In this document: positions 14,853 through 23,168 of the stretch, one piece after another
How the letters are laid out: each line of letters starts with the position of its first letter
Position numbering within the stretch: position 1 is the first letter of the stretch
NCBI GenBank assembly: GCA_022772585.1
Contig: JALEZN010000092.1
Coordinates: 1-40,313 of the forward strand
Direction of reading: 5' to 3'
From: Clostridiales bacterium
GTDB lineage: Bacteria; Bacillota; Clostridia; Oscillospirales; Oscillospiraceae
DNA length: 40,313 bases
The notes under the pieces: generated by a model
The model's database searches: none
What the model was told of the DNA's origin: nothing
The model's input: the letters and a program-made list of their open reading frames with translations, nothing else
Program-made: the position numbers and the translations under genes

Positions 14853-17006
14853 TCAAGCCTCCTGACACTTACGGATATTGCAGCGCATCCCCTTGAAGCC
14901 GGGATAGCCGGAGTAGGGATCCAGATGATCCCGGCCGATCAGCTCGTTGACGTTGGCCTCGGTATAGCCGTGGAGCGTCAGGATAACGCCCGGCTTTGTT
15001 CTGGCGGTCGTCTTGACCTTCATACAGATCTCGCCGCAGGGGCTGGACAGGGCCACACGGTCGCCGTCCTTCAGTCCCAGCCGCCGCGCGTCATCCTTAT
15101 GGACCTCACACAGCGGTTCGGGCCGAAGGCTGCGCAGCCACGGCGTCTCATGGGTCCGGGAATGGATCGCGTGGGCCAGGCGGGCGCCGGTGCAGAGATA
15201 AAACGGGTATTTCTCCCGGGTCTCCGGGTCGTTCTGGTCATCCAGAGAGTCCCGGTAGCTGGGCAGGGGATCCAGGCCGTACTTGGGATCGATTGCCGCA
15301 ATGGCGGTAGAGTAGAATTCAAACTTTCCAGTGGAGGTCTTGAAGCCGTTTTCCAGGATCTTGCCGGCTTTTGCGGGCCATCTGGCGGTTGGGACCTTCA
15401 CAGGCATTTCGCTGGCCTTCAGGTCGGCCACGGTGAGGCCGCAGCCGTCGATGATCCAGTCCATGCATGCCTCATATCCCTGCTGGAGCAGATCATCGTC
15501 CAGGTCCATCACCCGGGCCAGTTCACACAGGATGTCCACATCGGACTTGGAGTCATACAACGGCCGGATCACAGGCTTGGTAAAGGTCAGGTATCCGCCC
15601 TGATAGGCCTTCAGCTCGCCCCGCTCCACTGAGGTACAGGCAGGCAGGACGATATCCGCATATCTGGCGGTAAGTGTCATGAACACATCGGTATCCACAA
15701 AGAAGTCCAGCTTGTCCTTCATGGCCGCCAGCAGCTTGTCAGTCTCGGGAAACATTTTGGCGTTCATGCCCATGCCGAAGATGGCCTTGATGGGATAGGG
15801 TTCCCCCTCCTCCAGCTGACGCAGGAGATCCATGGCCTGGAACTCGTCAAACTGGGCGTTCCACAGCGGGAAACGCCGGGCGCCGATACGCTCGGCAGTG
15901 CCGGGATAGCGGGCGCTGCGGAATTCATCCTCCCGGGTACGGAACCCAGCCGGCTTGTGGATATAGCTGGGAGGATTGGGCACGTTGCCGCCCTCCCGGT
16001 CAAAGTTGCCGGTCAGGGCGGAGAGGCAGAGAATGGCCCGGTGGGAGTTGAAGCCGTTGATGTGGTGCACCAGAGCCGAAGCGGAGTAGTTGGTACATGC
16101 CGGACCGTTGGTGGCATACAGCTTCGCGGCCTCAAAAATGGCGTCAGGGTCCAGTCCGGTGATCCCGGCCACCTTGTCCAGAGGATAGTCCTGGACCAGC
16201 GCCTTATACTGCTCAAAGCCGTAGGTATACTTCTTCACGTACTCCATATCGGCCCAGCCGTTGTCGATGATGATCTTGGCCATGCCCAGGGCCAGGGCGC
16301 CGTCGGTGCCGGGGTTGATCTTCAGGAAAAGATCCGCCAGGTTTTTGCTGGCCGGCGTGTCCCGGATATCGATGATGATGACCTTGCCGCCCCGCTCCTT
16401 CAGCTTCTGCACGCCGGCCACAGACAGGTGGGAGGAGTAATATCCGTCGTAATTCCAGCCCAGGAAGGTGTTGGCGTGTCCCATGTCGGGGCCTGCGCCG
16501 CAGCCGGCGGTCACCTTGTCCGCAATGACCTTGGAGGCGTTGCAGGTACTGTCATCCGTGCCGAAATTGACGCTTCCGAACACATGGGCAAAGCGGTGGA
16601 AAACAGGCCGGTACCATTTACAGTAGCCGCTGAAAAAAGCCACGGAGTGCGGTGAATACTGCTCCCTGACCGCGTTGAGCTTTTCGGCAATGATCCGGTA
16701 GGCCTCGTCCCAGGTAATGGGCTCAAACTTTCCCTCTCCCCGCTCTCCCACGCGCTTGAGGGGCGTCCTGATGCGGTCCTCGCGGTACACATAGTTCCGC
16801 AGAGAGGAACCTTTGGTGCACAGCTTGCCGTGGTTATAGGGGTGGTCGGGGGTGCCTTCCACCCGGATGATCCTGCCATCCTTTACATAGCAGTCCACAC
16901 CGCAGTGATGGCCGGGACTGCAGATGGCGCAAAGAGAGTGCTTCACTTCAATGCCTGTATCCTCGCCCGGGATCTTTGCTCTGATCTTCTGTTCCAGTTC
17001 AGTCAA
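14853..17006 (-). CDS. Cytosolic molybdopterin-dependent oxidoreductase, DMSO reductase superfamily, catalytic subunit
   Basis: 717 aa. TTG start at 17006, eight bases after AGGAGGG, overlapping the FAD gene by 8 nt. The N-terminal cluster region has C26, C29, C35, C39 and then C63 in GKLCTKGSSLRNY. C29-C35 is spaced x5 rather than the common x3, and C39 is an extra Cys. Cys155 in DDSTCNASK sits where thiosulfate/polysulfide reductase relatives have their Mo-ligating Cys. Molybdopterin-binding blocks follow (FLGWNYDGYYSSH, IIDIRDTPASKNLADLFLKINPGTDGALALGM, and the C-terminal molydop-binding domain from about residue 600 with HAIHSRTHETPWL). No Tat signal. The substrate is not predictable; relatives include reductases, dehydroxylases and hydratases. 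Confidence 0.93.
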   Translation of the reverse strand: MTELEQKIRAKIPGEDTGIEVKHSLCAICSPGHHCGVDCYVKDGRIIRVEGTPDHPYNHGKLCTKGSSLRNYVYREDRIRTPLKRVGERGEGKFEPITWDEAYRIIAEKLNAVREQYSPHSVAFFSGYCKWYRPVFHRFAHVFGSVNFGTDDSTCNASKVIADKVTAGCGAGPDMGHANTFLGWNYDGYYSSHLSVAGVQKLKERGGKVIIIDIRDTPASKNLADLFLKINPGTDGALALGMAKIIIDNGWADMEYVKKYTYGFEQYKALVQDYPLDKVAGITGLDPDAIFEAAKLYATNGPACTNYSASALVHHINGFNSHRAILCLSALTGNFDREGGNVPNPPSYIHKPAGFRTREDEFRSARYPGTAERIGARRFPLWNAQFDEFQAMDLLRQLEEGEPYPIKAIFGMGMNAKMFPETDKLLAAMKDKLDFFVDTDVFMTLTARYADIVLPACTSVERGELKAYQGGYLTFTKPVIRPLYDSKSDVDILCELARVMDLDDDLLQQGYEACMDWIIDGCGLTVADLKASEMPVKVPTARWPAKAGKILENGFKTSTGKFEFYSTAIAAIDPKYGLDPLPSYRDSLDDQNDPETREKYPFYLCTGARLAHAIHSRTHETPWLRSLRPEPLCEVHKDDARRLGLKDGDRVALSSPCGEICMKVKTTARTKPGVILTLHGYTEANVNELIGRDHLDPYSGYPGFKGMRCNIRKCQEA

Positions 17007-18276
17007 CGGATTTCCCTCCTAAAAAGTCGATAAAGCGGTCCGGGAAGCCCTTTCCCCGCAGAAAACAGACAGTACGTACATCCAGCCCCGCATTCCGATT
17101 CTCAATGGCCTTGACAAACACGTTCCGGATAACACCGTTGCTGTCAGCGGAGCCGATCAGATTGATGCACTTGATCGTCCCGCCGTTCTTCACCGCCCTG
17201 ATGTAATAGCGGCCGTCCTCATACTCATAGACCTCGTCCTCCGGGGTGCAGGCGCTGACGTCGCCGATACTGATAAAGTCGTAGTGCAGATAATGGGCCA
17301 GGTTGGCCAGTACATTCGCGTCGAATTCCATATGCCCGCCGGCCATGTTGGCTCCCGCCACACGGCCCTGCCGCATGGCGTTGGCCCATACGCCGATGTT
17401 GCGCCGCTGCCCGCTCTGGATGTCATAGGCCTCGCAGCAATCCCCAGCTGCATAAATCCCCTCGTAATTGGTCTGCATCCTCCGGTCCACCAGGACGCCC
17501 CGGTTCATGGCAATGCCGCTGTCTTTCAAAAAGCCCACATTCATCCTTACGCCGATACACACCGCCACAGCGTCGGCGGTAAAGCGGTCCCCGCCCTGCA
17601 TCACAGCGGTCAGCCGGCCATCGCTCTCCTTCTCGATGTGAGAGAGCATCTGCCCGCAGCTTACGGTCACGCCTTTCTTTTCCAGATCCTTCTGGACCCG
17701 CCGGGCCATCTCCTCAAAGGCGGCCACGTAGAACATCCAGGGCGCGCCATCCACCAGCGTACAGGGAATATCACGTTCCGCCAGGTCCTCCACAATCTTG
17801 ATCCCCACCCAGGAAGCGCCGATCACCAGGCCGCTCCGGATGGTCCCGCCATCCAGCATCTCCTTCAGTTCCACCGCGTCCCGGGCGGTACGCATCTTGA
17901 ACACACCGGGCAGATCCAGCCCCGGGATGGGCGGCATCACAGCAGATGAGCCGGTACTGATCAGGATCCTGTCATACTGTGCCCGGGTCCCGTCGGCAAA
18001 GAGCAGGGTCTTTTCACCGGGTTCCAGGCCCGCCACCGGGCGGTTGGTATAGACGTTCAGGCTCAGCTCCTTCCGTACGGACTCCAGATCCCCGAAGGGA
18101 AACATTGCGTCGTACGGAATGGAACCCTTGACATAGTAGGTCGTCAGCATGGGATTGTATGGCCCGATATCGGTATCGGAATACACATCGATGACGGCCT
18201 CCGGGTCCAGTCTCCGCACTTCCCTGGCGGCCTGGTATCCAGCACCGCCAAAACCGATAATGGCGATTTTGTTCAT
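16999..18276 (-). CDS. NAD(P)/FAD-dependent oxidoreductase (pyridine nucleotide-disulfide reductase fold)
   Basis: 425 aa, ATG behind CGGAGG. FAD-binding motif IIGFGGAGYQA near the N-terminus, the NAD(P) motif VIGASWVGIKIVEDL near residue 150, STGSSAVMPPIPGL, and the second FAD block GIYAAGDCCEA near residue 273. No redox-active CxxxxC disulfide is present, so it is closer to rubredoxin/nitrite-reductase type NADH oxidoreductases than to disulfide reductases. Its stop overlaps the molybdoenzyme start. I infer it takes electrons from NAD(P)H for the Fe-S and molybdenum subunits, forming a three-subunit soluble enzyme. Confidence 0.88.
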   Translation of the reverse strand: MNKIAIIGFGGAGYQAAREVRRLDPEAVIDVYSDTDIGPYNPMLTTYYVKGSIPYDAMFPFGDLESVRKELSLNVYTNRPVAGLEPGEKTLLFADGTRAQYDRILISTGSSAVMPPIPGLDLPGVFKMRTARDAVELKEMLDGGTIRSGLVIGASWVGIKIVEDLAERDIPCTLVDGAPWMFYVAAFEEMARRVQKDLEKKGVTVSCGQMLSHIEKESDGRLTAVMQGGDRFTADAVAVCIGVRMNVGFLKDSGIAMNRGVLVDRRMQTNYEGIYAAGDCCEAYDIQSGQRRNIGVWANAMRQGRVAGANMAGGHMEFDANVLANLAHYLHYDFISIGDVSACTPEDEVYEYEDGRYYIRAVKNGGTIKCINLIGSADSNGVIRNVFVKAIENRNAGLDVRTVCFLRGKGFPDRFIDFLGGKSVD

Positions 18277-18329
18277 ATTTTCCTCCGTTGCGTCCGGCGG
18301 CGTCCACCCCTGTTTCCAGAGGATGCCGG

Positions 18330-18362
18330 GCCTCCGTCCGGCTGTGACGGCCGGGCGGAGGC
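18330..18362 (-). other. GC-rich stem-loop in the 135-bp gap between MmgE/PrpD and FAD genes
   Basis: GCCTCCG (18330-18336) pairs with CGGAGGC (18356-18362), and CCGGC with GCCGG inside. No T-run on either strand. It may be an mRNA processing or stability element separating the lyase and redox halves of the gene run. Confidence 0.45.
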
Positions 18363-18411
18363 AATGATTCTTCCGTGGGCGCCGTCTGTTGATTGCGGCT
18401 GGGCAGCCGGA

Positions 18412-19884
18412 TCAGGCCAGCATATCGCTGACGGCGGCCACGTCGTCCACACATTCAATGCTGCACAGCATTTTGATGACCTCTTCCAGACGTTCTCCCT
18501 GCAGGACGGGCGCTGCCTGGATGCGGAACCGGTCCACGAACTCCTCCCGGGTCATCATGTTTTTGGGATGGCCGGGATGGCAGTCCATCCTGCCGACGAG
18601 TTCTCTGCCGTCCTTGAGCCGTACCGTAAGGGTCTTCATGGGATAGGAACCGTTACGGAACTGCTTGAAGCCGGTCATGGGAGAATCCTCGGGAGAGGGC
18701 CCGGCCTTTACGCGTCTGGCCAGTGCGATGATCTCCGGGTCCTTCATCATCTCAGGCGCGTACCAGTAGGCGCCTGGCTCAGGATGGTAAAGCATGGTGG
18801 CAATGACATAGGGAGCGGAGAACTGGGCGTGGGTGACCGAGGTAAATCCCTCTTCCGGTGCCCACATCCGTCCGCGGATGGGCGGATCGATGACGATCTC
18901 CTCCACATCCTCCGGCCCGAAGCCATGCTCCCGGACCAGACTGCGGATGATCTCCACCGGAGTCTGCACCCACATGTTGGCAGGCCAGTGCTTGAGAAGG
19001 GTCTCCATGGTAAGGTAGCGGCTGCCCAGATCACGGGTCAGCCAGGTGAGGTCTGCCTCTTCAGAACGGATGGTGGTATCGCCGGAGCCGTTGCTCCCGT
19101 CGTTTCCGCAGATGACGCCGGTGTAGCAGCGGGGCTCATCCAGGGCGTCGCGCTGGTTGTGGATGCCCTTCTCCACCGACTTGGCGATAAGGAAGCCGTC
19201 CCGGGCCCGGTAACCGTGTTCATAATGATAAAAGTCGGACATGGTGGCCGCATGGTAAGCCGTAGGCAGCGTGCTGCACTCGCAGCCCATACCGATGGCC
19301 TGGTTGATCTTGCGGGCGTCCAGTCCATAGAGCTTGGCCACAGGCAGGATACAGCCGAAGATCTGCCAGCTGGTCAGGCCCCAGCCCTTGGTCTTCCAGC
19401 GCTCGTTGGAAGGCTGCACCGCGCAGGCAATGCGCTGGTAGACCTCATATCCCGCCACGATGGCCGTGATCAGGTCCTTGCCACTTCTGTGCTTCTCCTC
19501 CGCCGCCAGCCAGGCGCATGGGATCACACCGGCGGAGGGATGGCCGGTCCAGGAGCAGTCCTCCCAGTCCAGCGCGTCGGACATGGTGCCCAGGGCCAGC
19601 GCCGTATTGACAGCGGCCAGTTTCTTGCCGGTGCCCCATACGGTAGTTCCGCCGCCCGCACCGCCGTTTGCTTCTTCCGCCATTCTGCAGGCCTTGTCGG
19701 CAATGGGGGTCCCTTTGGCTGCCAGGGCGGCGCCCACGGTCTGCAGCAGGATCATCTTGGCCCTCTCCACCACCTCCGGAGGGAGATCCTCGTATTTCAG
19801 CTGCTCAGCGTATTCGCTGAGCGTCTGCGTATAAGTGGTGGGCGTGAGGAAATGGTTGTCTTTATATAAACGATTGTACCGCAT
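18412..19884 (-). CDS. MmgE/PrpD family protein (copy 2)
   Basis: 490 aa, ATG at 19884 behind AGGAGG. The family includes 2-methylcitrate dehydratase, cis-aconitate decarboxylase and iminodisuccinate epimerase, which act next to carboxylate groups without a metal. Key blocks are LALGTMSDALDWEDCSWTGH followed by PSAGVIP (about residues 95-120), AIVAGYEVYQRIACAV, MGCECSTLPTAYHAA, MWVQTPVEIIRSLV, and FVDRFRIQAAPV at the C-terminal end. It shares layout and many residues with the next gene upstream. It is longer by about 30 residues, mostly in the middle (e.g. TIRSEEADLTWL). The reaction is unknown. Confidence 0.9.
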   Translation of the reverse strand: MRYNRLYKDNHFLTPTTYTQTLSEYAEQLKYEDLPPEVVERAKMILLQTVGAALAAKGTPIADKACRMAEEANGGAGGGTTVWGTGKKLAAVNTALALGTMSDALDWEDCSWTGHPSAGVIPCAWLAAEEKHRSGKDLITAIVAGYEVYQRIACAVQPSNERWKTKGWGLTSWQIFGCILPVAKLYGLDARKINQAIGMGCECSTLPTAYHAATMSDFYHYEHGYRARDGFLIAKSVEKGIHNQRDALDEPRCYTGVICGNDGSNGSGDTTIRSEEADLTWLTRDLGSRYLTMETLLKHWPANMWVQTPVEIIRSLVREHGFGPEDVEEIVIDPPIRGRMWAPEEGFTSVTHAQFSAPYVIATMLYHPEPGAYWYAPEMMKDPEIIALARRVKAGPSPEDSPMTGFKQFRNGSYPMKTLTVRLKDGRELVGRMDCHPGHPKNMMTREEFVDRFRIQAAPVLQGERLEEVIKMLCSIECVDDVAAVSDMLA

Positions 19885-19931
19885 ACAATACCTCCTGCTT
19901 CATCGATGAATGATACAGTCCTCCGTTGGGA

Positions 19932-21311
19932 TCAATAGAAGAATGTGGGCAGCACGGCGGCGTCCTCATAGTCCTCCAGGTGGCAAATGCACTCCAGCGC
20001 GCCCTCGGCCTGCTCGGGACTGAGGACATTCCGGGTCTCCAGGCGGAAACGGTCCTTGAATTCATCCCGGGTCAGCATGTAGTGGGGATGACCGGGATGG
20101 GTGAAAGCGCTCTCCACATACTCAGTCCCGTTCTTCATGCGGACGATCATAAACTTCTCGGGGTGCTTGCCATCGATCAGATCCTTGATAAACTTCATAC
20201 CGCTCATCTTCACAAAGCCGTCGGCCTTGACCTTGTTCATCAGGGCAATGATCTTGGGATCCTTCATTGTCTCGGGCTGATACCAGACGGCGCCGGGTTC
20301 GGGATGGTACATGGCGCAGGCGGCGGCGTATGGGATGGAGAACTGGGCCTGGGTCAGCGACTCATAGCCCACGTCACTGTACCAGTGGCGGAAGGCCACG
20401 GAGGGCCGGATGATAATCTCCTCCACGTCGTCCGGATCGAATCTGTTTCTGGTCACCAGGCGGGCGGCCAGTTCCGCGTAGGTCTGGACAAACACATTGG
20501 CCGGCCAGTGCTTGACCAGCAGCATGTCCATCATCATCCAGTGTTCGCCCAGTTCCCTGGTCAGCCACTCGGGCTCCTGATAGCCGCAGTGAAGCAGGTA
20601 GGCGGTGGGATCGTCGAAGGCGTCCTCCATATTCTCAATTCCGTTCAGGGCGGTCTTGACCATAGTGACGCAGTTTTCGGCGCGGTAACCGTAGAGATAG
20701 TTCAGGGAGTCGGACATGGTGATCTCATGGACGTTGGCGGGGATGATGGCGCAGGCGGTACCGATACCGAAGGTCTGGTTCATCTGCTCCTCAGACATGT
20801 CCAGCAACTTCATCAGTACGGGCAGGATACCGAAGATATTGTAGCTGGCGATGCTGCTCCTTCCGGCCAGGGCCACCCGCTGGTAAACCTCATAGCCCGC
20901 CACTACAGCGGTAAGCAGGTCCTTGCCGCTCTTGTGCAACACCTCAGAGGCAATAATGGCCGTGGGTATGACGCCGGCGGAGGGATGTCCGGTGACCGAG
21001 CAGTCCTCCCAGTCCAGACAGTCTCCCATGGTGCCGGCGGCAAAAGCCGCAGCCTCCCAGCTGACCTTGCTCCCGTCCGCCCACAGGGTGGCAGTCCCCT
21101 GCCCGCCGGGGGACATTTCCTTGGCGATGGCGATGGCGTCCCTGATCTGCTGCAGCTCGGCGCTGCACAGACTGACGCCCGCAGTCTGCATGACCATCAT
21201 TTTGGCACGCTCAATCACAGCGGGAGGAATGTCCTCATAGCGCAGCGTTTTGATAAAATGACACAGCTGTCTGGTCCTGTCAGTGGTGATCTCATGTACG
21301 TTAAAGCCCAT
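19932..21311 (-). CDS. MmgE/PrpD family protein (copy 1)
   Basis: 459 aa, ATG at 21311 with AAGGAGG seven bases upstream; the open frame extends 59 codons further but into the neighbouring gene. Family blocks: AAGTMGDCLDWEDCSVTGHP, SAGVIPTAIIASEVL, VVAGYEVYQRVAL, FGIGTACAIIPANVHEI, VFVQTYAELAARLVTRN and FKDRFRLETRNVLSPEQ. It is a clear paralogue of the gene after it. Gap to copy 2 is 47 bp and to the isomerase-like gene before it is 31 bp, so all are one transcript. The likely chemistry is dehydration, decarboxylation or epimerisation of a polycarboxylic acid. Confidence 0.9.
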   Translation of the reverse strand: MGFNVHEITTDRTRQLCHFIKTLRYEDIPPAVIERAKMMVMQTAGVSLCSAELQQIRDAIAIAKEMSPGGQGTATLWADGSKVSWEAAAFAAGTMGDCLDWEDCSVTGHPSAGVIPTAIIASEVLHKSGKDLLTAVVAGYEVYQRVALAGRSSIASYNIFGILPVLMKLLDMSEEQMNQTFGIGTACAIIPANVHEITMSDSLNYLYGYRAENCVTMVKTALNGIENMEDAFDDPTAYLLHCGYQEPEWLTRELGEHWMMMDMLLVKHWPANVFVQTYAELAARLVTRNRFDPDDVEEIIIRPSVAFRHWYSDVGYESLTQAQFSIPYAAACAMYHPEPGAVWYQPETMKDPKIIALMNKVKADGFVKMSGMKFIKDLIDGKHPEKFMIVRMKNGTEYVESAFTHPGHPHYMLTRDEFKDRFRLETRNVLSPEQAEGALECICHLEDYEDAAVLPTFFY

Positions 21312-21342
21312 ATGGATCCTCCTTATCTTCCGTTGATGCTTC

Positions 21343-22065
21343 TCAGATGGTGAAGAGTTTTCCCAGCCCCGGCAGCTTGTCATTGATGCGGCAGTGCCGC
21401 AGGCAGGCCCACAGGCTGGCCTGGTGGCTGGTGATGACAGGCATGCCCAGATCCTCCTCCAGGATCTCCACCAGTTCCATGGTGGCAAGGCCCATACAGC
21501 TCAGGAAAAACACCTCGGCCCCCTCGGTTCTGAGCTTCTTGGCCTGGCGGTAGAGAAAATACTTGCTTGGGTGGCTGAATTCACCGACTCTGTTGAAGCC
21601 CACGCCGGTGATGGAGGTGACCTCCAGGCCGTTGTCCTCCAGAAATTGTTTTTCGGCCTGATTGGTGTCCTCCGGATAGGGGGTCATGACCACAGTCCTG
21701 TTCAGGCCCAGAGCCTGAAATGCCTCCAGTACGGCAGTGCTGGTGGTCAGACCGGGACAGCCGCTGGCGCGCTCGATGCGCTCAATGCACTCCTTATCAA
21801 AGCCATAGCCCTTGATGCAGCTGCCCGAGGTGCAGCCAAAGAGCACCACGTCGTGGGGTTTCCTGGCGTACATTTTTGCCGCCTCTTCCAGCTGGTCGGA
21901 GAGGTAGATCAGGCCCTCCGGCGTGGGGCCGGGGAAGGAAAGCCGGGTACTGTCAAAGGAAACTCCGTCGGGGGCATAGCAGTTGAAGGCATATTCCACC
22001 TGGTCATCCAGGGGCGCGATCACGCCGATCCTGGCGCGTCTGCTGTACATTCCGTCTCGATACAT
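21343..22065 (-). CDS. Maleate isomerase/arylmalonate decarboxylase-like protein (copy 2)
   Basis: 240 aa from the ATG at 22065 (a TTG one codon before is in frame). It belongs to the Asp/Glu racemase superfamily, in the maleate cis-trans isomerase group. Two catalytic cysteines are visible: FGCTSGSCI (near residue 75) and FLSCMGLATMEL (near 190). SFPGPTPEGLIYLSD and CPGLTTSTAVLEAF are also conserved. The family uses a Cys pair for isomerisation, racemisation or decarboxylation of small diacids. The second motif is SCMGL rather than the common SCTNL, so the substrate may differ from maleate. It is a tandem paralogue of the preceding gene. Confidence 0.85.
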   Translation of the reverse strand: MYRDGMYSRRARIGVIAPLDDQVEYAFNCYAPDGVSFDSTRLSFPGPTPEGLIYLSDQLEEAAKMYARKPHDVVLFGCTSGSCIKGYGFDKECIERIERASGCPGLTTSTAVLEAFQALGLNRTVVMTPYPEDTNQAEKQFLEDNGLEVTSITGVGFNRVGEFSHPSKYFLYRQAKKLRTEGAEVFFLSCMGLATMELVEILEEDLGMPVITSHQASLWACLRHCRINDKLPGLGKLFTI

Positions 22066-22092
22066 CAAATCATCCCTTTCCAGTATGCAGGA

Positions 22093-22812
22093 TCAAAGCG
22101 TGCACAGCTTGCCCAGGTGGGGCAGCCTGGCCCCCACACGGCAGTGGCGCAGAGCACTCCACAGTGTGGCCTGGTGGCTGGTGACCGCCGGTATTCCCAT
22201 GGCGTTCTCGATTTCTTCCACGATCTCCAGGGTACTTAGGCCCATGCAGCTCAGGAAGAAGGTATCCGCTCCCTTCAGGTCCATTTTCATGGCGTTGCGG
22301 TAGAGGAAATACTCATCGCAGGCCTCCATTTTACGTCCCTCACAGCGGATGTAGCTGACGTCCATGCCCACAATGTTGGTAACCTCAAAACCGTTATCCT
22401 CCAGGAATTTTCTCTCCGCCTCATTGGTGGCCTCGGGATAGGGGGTCAGCACCGCCACCTTTTTGGCGTTCAGCGCCCGCAGGGCCTCCAGCACAGCTGT
22501 GCTGGTGGTCAGGCCCGGATGGCCGCTGGCACGTTCGATCTGGCGGATGCACTCCTGATCCCAGCCAAAGCCCCTGATGCAGCTGCCTGAGGTACAGCCA
22601 AAGACCACCAGATCGGCGTCATAATCCCGGTACATGGCAGCTGTCTCCTCCAGCCGGTCGGTCAGGATAGCCAGCCCCTCCGGCGTTGGGCCGGGAAAGT
22701 TGATCTTTGTGGAGGCGAAGGAGACTCCTTCCGGCGCATAGATATGAAACGCATGCTCAGCGTTTTCGCTCATTGGCGTGATCAGTCCGATCTTTGCTCT
22801 CCATCCGTACAT
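22093..22812 (-). CDS. Maleate isomerase/arylmalonate decarboxylase-like protein (copy 1)
   Basis: 239 aa from ATG 22812, with AAAGGAA upstream; the open frame runs 81 codons further but crosses the promoter region and was not used. Catalytic motifs are FGCTSGSCI and FLSCMGLSTLEI, with INFPGPTPEGLAILTD and HPGLTTSTAVLEALRAL. It is very like the next gene and shares its SCMGL variant. As the first gene behind the promoter at 22878-22905 it probably opens the gene run that reaches at least to the Fe-S subunit. Confidence 0.85.
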   Translation of the reverse strand: MYGWRAKIGLITPMSENAEHAFHIYAPEGVSFASTKINFPGPTPEGLAILTDRLEETAAMYRDYDADLVVFGCTSGSCIRGFGWDQECIRQIERASGHPGLTTSTAVLEALRALNAKKVAVLTPYPEATNEAERKFLEDNGFEVTNIVGMDVSYIRCEGRKMEACDEYFLYRNAMKMDLKGADTFFLSCMGLSTLEIVEEIENAMGIPAVTSHQATLWSALRHCRVGARLPHLGKLCTL

Positions 22813-22877
22813 ATGTGCATGTTCCTTTCTTTCATAATGCGTAATGCGTAAACTGCAAACCGTTCTCCGGTTTTTAT

Positions 22878-22905
22878 TAAATACCAATTGCGTCCCGCTT
22901 GGCAA
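22878..22905 (-). promoter_or_regulatory. Promoter and possible LysR-type site for the minus-strand run
   Basis: On the minus strand TTGCCA (22900-22905) and TATTTA (22878-22883) are 16 bases apart. CCAA (22884-22887) and TTGG (22899-22902), an inverted repeat with an 11-base centre, lies between and over the -35. The 356-bp gap 22813-23168 is AT-rich in this part and also holds the palindrome at 22963-22979. Confidence 0.5.
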
Positions 22906-22962
22906 ATTCGAAATTTTGTTATCCCCTTCCAAGAAAAGTGCTGGTCTTTTATTTAAAATATC

Positions 22963-22979
22963 CTTTCCTTTTTGGAAAG
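22963..22979. promoter_or_regulatory. Perfect CTTTCC/GGAAAG palindrome in the divergent control region
   Basis: CTTTCC (22963-22968), five Ts, GGAAAG (22974-22979). It lies between the isomerase promoter and the SLC13 permease gene, where a shared regulator would bind. No clear plus-strand promoter was found; a weak GATAAT (23143-23148) is close to the permease start. Confidence 0.4.
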
Positions 22980-23168
22980 TGAATGTTACGATGGGCTCGT
23001 CAGGCGGGGCCAATCCGCCTTGACCTGTATCAGCGCGTTCCGAACCGTTCTCCATTTTCCTGTATCGGCCCCCTCACTTCCGCCTCAGGAAGCCGCCCCC
23101 TCCTTGCCCGGATGGCGGATGGCTTTCCCGTTCCTGCTGACAAGATAATGAGAGAAAGGAAAATCTGT

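Noticed and set aside
18330-18362. Hairpin as a true terminator
   Set aside because: There is no T-run on either strand, so only a structural element is claimed.
18364-19869. A 501-codon plus-strand frame opposite the MmgE/PrpD gene
   Set aside because: It mirrors the real gene; a similar shadow appears opposite the other MmgE/PrpD copy, as expected from codon bias.
22813-23055. N-terminal extension of the first isomerase-like protein to 23055
   Set aside because: It would run through the promoter and palindromes, and the conserved family N-terminus starts at 22812.
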